Below, in pieces: positions 60,601 to 64,000 of a DNA stretch of 64,000 bases (positions are counted from its first letter, which is position 1; the number at the start of each line of letters is the position of its first letter). Source of the DNA: Mesostigma viride (Eukaryota > Streptophyta > Mesostigmatophyceae > Mesostigmatales > Mesostigmataceae). A program made the translations under genes and the position numbers. The notes below the pieces were generated by a model. It made no database searches, was not told where the DNA came from, and saw only the letters and a program-made list of their open reading frames with translations. The stretch covers positions 1,647,424 through 1,711,423 of the forward strand of contig RPFO01000065.1 of NCBI GenBank assembly GCA_009746045.1. Reading direction: 5' to 3'.

Positions 60601-61557
60601 ACATACATACATACATACATAGTAGTATGTACTTTGCTTGGGTGGTGGCAAGGTTTCTTGCTCATTATAATCTTTGCTAGGGTTCTTCTTCTTGATTGCT
60701 GCTCCAAACCCGCCTTTCTTACACAACTATCAGATCCCTATGCCATGGCTCATCGTGCAGGCCGCACAGACCATCACTCCCCATTTCACCGTCTTTCTGC
60801 GCATGCAAGGTTCTGTTACGCCTTCCTGATGCTCTGCATAAAACTGCAAGGCCACCACGCTTATAGTAGTAATTGCCTTCTCAGCTGTACACCCCCAGCC
60901 CCACGTTTAAGACTCTCAGGTTTAAGATCATGAGACCCTGGATTTTGAAATTTCAGGTTGAAGACTGCAGGGCTGGTTTTGGGCAAAAAGATCTTAAAGT
61001 TGGTACAAAAAGCTGCCAAGTTCCGGCCAGTGCCCAGTGTACAGACCACGAGCAACAGTATTGATATTTTTTAATTATGTATTGGCGGTGTTGCTGTTAA
61101 TTTCAAAAACTTCCACTCATGTATCAATGGGCGGGCTCCGGCGGGGCGCGCCGCGCCGCGCCCCCTCAGGTTTAAGATCTTCTCAGGTTGAAGATCGTCA
61201 ACCCTGGATTTGATTTTAGGTTTAAGACCACAGCCCTGGGTTGGCCGCACCCCAGTCTTAAACGTGTGTGTGGGGTTGTACCGCGACTCCAAACTTACCC
61301 TCGTAATCACCGCAGGCTGCAGGCCATATCCACCCACTGCGCCTTCTTCAGCGCGTGCCCCAACTTTGCGCTCGAGTACTGCATCCGAAAAGTGCCCTCC
61401 AGCGTACGGCAAGGTCTTGACCTCTCCTCCCTGCGGATCGTCATGCTGGGGGGGGAGCCCAACCGGGCGGCCACCCTGGATCGCTTCTGCAAGGAGTTTG
61501 CGCAGTGTGGGTTTTCACACGATGCGCTATACCCGGCCTACGGCCTCGCAGAGAATG
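57653..61557 (+). CDS. Fatty-acyl-AMP ligase-like adenylation protein (partial, 3 exons)
   Basis: Exons 57653-58580, 59235-59335 and 61316-61557 join in phase. In order: VFDTLDYWVAHHPPDARLYT, LTPLGLRTAVDRVAHSL (N-terminal FAAL/CAL pattern), ILCYPPGLDFLVAMLACM, VVAVPVYPPHPG, a ~90-residue low-complexity insert, then YLQYSSGSTSDPKGVVISH (ATP-binding P-loop), NWMPQ|YHDFGLV, LSNPSIW|LQAIS, CPNFALEYCIRKV and LRIVMLGGEPNR, ending PAYGLAEN. These are the hallmarks of enzymes that activate fatty acids as acyl-adenylates, often for polyketide synthase loading. The first residues and the whole C-terminal subdomain are missing: an upstream exon is not found, and after a donor at 61558 the gene must continue past the (GGGAT)n tract and the window edge. 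Whether it is a stand-alone ligase or the start of a polyketide synthase is open. Confidence 0.8.
58781..59120. repeat. 31-bp tandem array, ligase intron
   Basis: Eleven units beginning GATAGTGATATACTTGTATA with few substitutions. Confidence 0.95.
59706..60513. repeat. 17-bp tandem array (TGTTTGTCGGACATCCC), ligase intron
   Basis: About 47 units with G/T and C/T variants; some units lack one C, which shifts the open frame. Confidence 0.95.
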
Positions 61558-61650
61558 GTACGAAGTAATAATATTATACTACTGCAATACTACGAGTAAA
61601 ATACATTACAATACAGTATAATGTAATTTAGTATAAGAAAATATGATCTT

Positions 61651-63170
61651 GGGATGGGATGGGATGGGATGGGATGGGATGGGATGGGATGGGATGGGAT
61701 GGGATGGGATGGGATGGGATGGGATGGGATGGGATGGGATGGGATGGGATGGGATGGGATGGGATGGGATGGGATGGGATGGGATGGGATGGGATGGGAT
61801 GGGATGGGATGGGATGGGATGGGATGGGATGGGATGGGATGGGATGGGATGGGATGGGATGGGATGGGATGGGATGGGATGGGATGGGATGGGATGGGAT
61901 GGGATGGGATGGGATGGGATGGGATGGGATGGGATGGGATGGGATGGGATGGGATGGGATGGGATGGGATGGGATGGGATGGGATGGGATGGGATGGGAT
62001 GGGATGGGATGGGATGGGATGGGATGGGATGGGATGGGATGGGATGGGATGGGATGGGATGGGATGGGATGGGATGGGATGGGATGGGATGGGATGGGAT
62101 GGGATGGGATGGGATGGGATGGGATGGGATGGGATGGGATGGGATGGGATGGGATGGGATGGGATGGGATGGGATGGGATGGGATGGGATGGGATGGGAT
62201 GGGATGGGATGGGATGGGATGGGATGGGATGGGATGGGATGGGATGGGATGGGATGGGATGGGATGGGATGGGATGGGATGGGATGGGATGGGATGGGAT
62301 GGGATGGGATGGGATGGGATGGGATGGGATGGGATGGGATGGGATGGGATGGGATGGGATGGGATGGGATGGGATGGGATGGGATGGGATGGGATGGGAT
62401 GGGATGGGATGGGATGGGATGGGATGGGATGGGATGGGATGGGGTGGGATGGGGTGGGTGGGTGGGATGGGGTGGGATGGGGTGGGATGGGGTGGGATGG
62501 GGTGGGATGGGGTGGGATGGGGTGGGATGGGGTGGGTGGGTGGGGTGGGGTGGGGTGGGGTGGGGTGGGGTGGGTGGGGTGGGGTGGGGTGGGGTGGGGT
62601 GGGGTGGGGTGGGTGGGGTGGGTGGGTGGGGTGGGGTGGGGTGGGGTGGGGTGGGTGGGGTGGGGTGGGTGGGGTGGGGTGGGGTGGGGTGGGGTGGGGT
62701 GGGTGGGGTGGGGTGGGGTGGGGTGGGGTGGGGTGGGGTGGGGTGGGGTGGGTGGGGTGGGGTGGGGTGGGGTGGGTGGGGTGGGGTGGGGTGGGGTGGG
62801 GTGGGGTGGGGTGGGGTGGGGTGGGGTGGGGTGGTGGGGTGGGGTGGGGTGGGGTGGGGTGGGGTGGGGTGGGGTGGGGTGGGTGGGGTGGGGTGGGGTG
62901 GGGTGGGGTGGGTGGGGTGGGTGGGGTGGGTGGGGTGGGGTGGGGTGGGGTGGGGTGGGGTGGGTGGGTGGGGTGGGTGGGGTGGGGTGGGGTGGGGGGG
63001 TGGGGGTGGGTGGGTGGGTGGGGTGGGGGTGGGGTGGGGGGGGTGGGGTGGGGGGTGGGGTGGGGTGGGGGGTGGGGGTGGGGGTGGGTGGGTGGGGGTA
63101 GGGGATATGGGGGGGGGGGGGGGCAGGGGGGGGGTAGGGGGGCGTAGGGGGGGGGGGTACGTCCGCCAGG
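61651..63170. repeat. (GGGAT)158 tract grading into (GGGGT)n and poly-G
   Basis: 61651-62440 is a perfect GGGAT array; 62441-63100 is GGGGT/GGGT; 63110-63157 is mostly G. G-rich on the coding strand, starting about 90 bases after the donor at 61558. Confidence 0.97.
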
Positions 63171-63190
63171 GTTATTAGTAGATGGTATTT

Positions 63191-64000
63191 TCTGATCAGG
63201 CACTCCGCAAAGGTGAAAACCGCTTGCGTTCAGGGCCGGGCCGCGGAAAACGCGGAAAAACGCGATCTGCAAGTGAATCCGACCGTAATCGAACTGGGGA
63301 CCTCTCGCACCAACTTTCGCTGACTATAGGACGGACGTCTCCGGTTACCATGGCATCGCCAACTTACACCTACAGTCATCCGCAAAAGTTCTCCTTTCCG
63401 GGGAGTGATGCAAGCCTGTCGGATTTGGTACTAGATAAATCACTCGAGATCTGTGTGTAGGAGTACTACACACGTGTCCACTCGAGACTTGTTCAGTCTC
63501 GAAACGTGAGACGGGCTGAACACGGCTGGATCCTTCTTTATTAGAAGGGGGCGTAGCCGGTACTAACGAAATCAGCCAAGCGTATATTCTGATCAGGCAC
63601 TCCGCAAAGGTGAAAACCGCTTGCGTTCAGGGCCGGGCCGCGGAAAACGCGGAAAAACGCGATCTGCAAGTGAATCCGACCGTAATCGAACTGGGGACCT
63701 CTCGCACCAACTTTCGCTGACTATAGGACGGACGTCTCCGGTTACCATGGCATCGCCAACTTACACCTACAGTCATCCGCAAAAGTTCTCCTTTCCGGGG
63801 AGTGATGCAAGCCTGTCGGATTTGGTACTAGATAAATCACTCGAGATCTGTGTGTAGGAGTACTACACACGTGTCCACTCGAGACTTGTTCAGTCTCGAA
63901 ACGTGAGACGGGCTGAACACGGCTGGATCCTTCTTTATTAGAAGGGGGCGTAGCCGGTACTAACGAAATCAGCCAAGCGTATATTCTGATCAGGCACTCC
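63191..64000. repeat. 397-bp tandem repeat array, running off the window
   Basis: Copies begin TCTGATCAGGCACTCC at 63191, 63588 and 63985, with no difference noticed between the two complete units. Each unit contains a short open frame and, on the minus strand, a weak tRNA-like A/B-box order. The function is unknown; it is a satellite-like array. Confidence 0.95.

Noticed and set aside
59522-60707. Open frames of FVGHPCLSDIPVCRTS and its antisense
   Set aside because: Translation of the 17-bp intronic tandem array.
61651-62440. Telomere or interstitial telomeric tract
   Set aside because: GGGAT does not match the TTTAGGG or TTAGGG families, and the tract is flanked by gene sequence; I treat it as a microsatellite.
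61590-63272. Open frames of MGWDG / IPSHP repeats over 500 residues
   Set aside because: Pure GGGAT/GGGGT repeat, open in all three frames; no unique sequence of its own.
63270-63345. tRNA gene on the minus strand of the 397-bp unit
   Set aside because: A- and B-box-like words exist but are too close together and the T stem does not pair; at most a degenerate tRNA-derived piece.

Overview
This is nuclear DNA of a eukaryote, most likely a photosynthetic one of the green lineage. The four host genes are split by GT-AG introns. They encode a LanC-like protein, a LEC14B/DCAF11-type WD40 protein, a plant-type KT/TPT sugar-phosphate transporter and a fatty-acyl-AMP ligase-like protein. The DNA is GC-rich, with very large microsatellites and many retroelement relics. 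No bacterial, organellar or viral gene layout is seen. The species cannot be named from the sequence.

Region 1 (1-14.3 kb) is a nest of mobile elements. A minus-strand LTR retrotransposon has its 5' LTR at 13319-13903, a primer-site-like sequence, a gag N-terminus at 12094-11442, more gag with a CCHC knuckle at about 2126-392, and a DTGAS retropepsin at 245-1. Its gag is split by a 9.3-kb DNA element (2127-11441) with perfect 36-bp terminal inverted repeats. That element carries two divergent genes: a three-exon DDE-like transposase (7111-10864, plus) and a zinc-finger/low-complexity companion (6035-2531, minus). A repeat-rich control region lies between them. The LTR itself lies next to a LINE ORF2 fragment.

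Region 2 (14.3-25.7 kb) begins with gene-free sequence holding a G-box cluster and a long inverted repeat. It is followed by the seven-exon LanC-like gene (18369-25691, plus).

Region 3 (26.1-37.2 kb) is retroelement territory. It has an R2-like non-LTR element with RING and zinc fingers, a reverse transcriptase and a restriction-like endonuclease (about 26859-31660). A truncated copy of the same element's 3' end sits head-to-head with it (26104-26858). L1-like ORF2 and ORF1 relics follow (32.4-34.7 kb).

Region 4 (37.2-51.7 kb) has two divergent host genes sharing a 0.9-kb promoter interval: the eight-exon WD40 gene (44765-37202, minus) and the five-exon transporter gene (45688-51681, plus).

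Region 5 (51.7-57.6 kb) holds two more fossils of the R2-like endonuclease, palindromes and LINE tails. Region 6 (57.65-61.56 kb and onward) has three exons of an acyl-AMP ligase gene that continues outside the window, then a 790-bp (GGGAT)n tract and a 397-bp tandem array running off the end.

Two patterns cut across all four host genes. First, the last bases of an exon together with its 5' splice site recur as degenerate copies inside the following intron. Second, introns are G-rich on the coding strand next to donors and C-rich next to acceptors, whichever strand the gene is on. These patterns, the two-gene TIR element and the RING-bearing R2-like element are the most unusual content.
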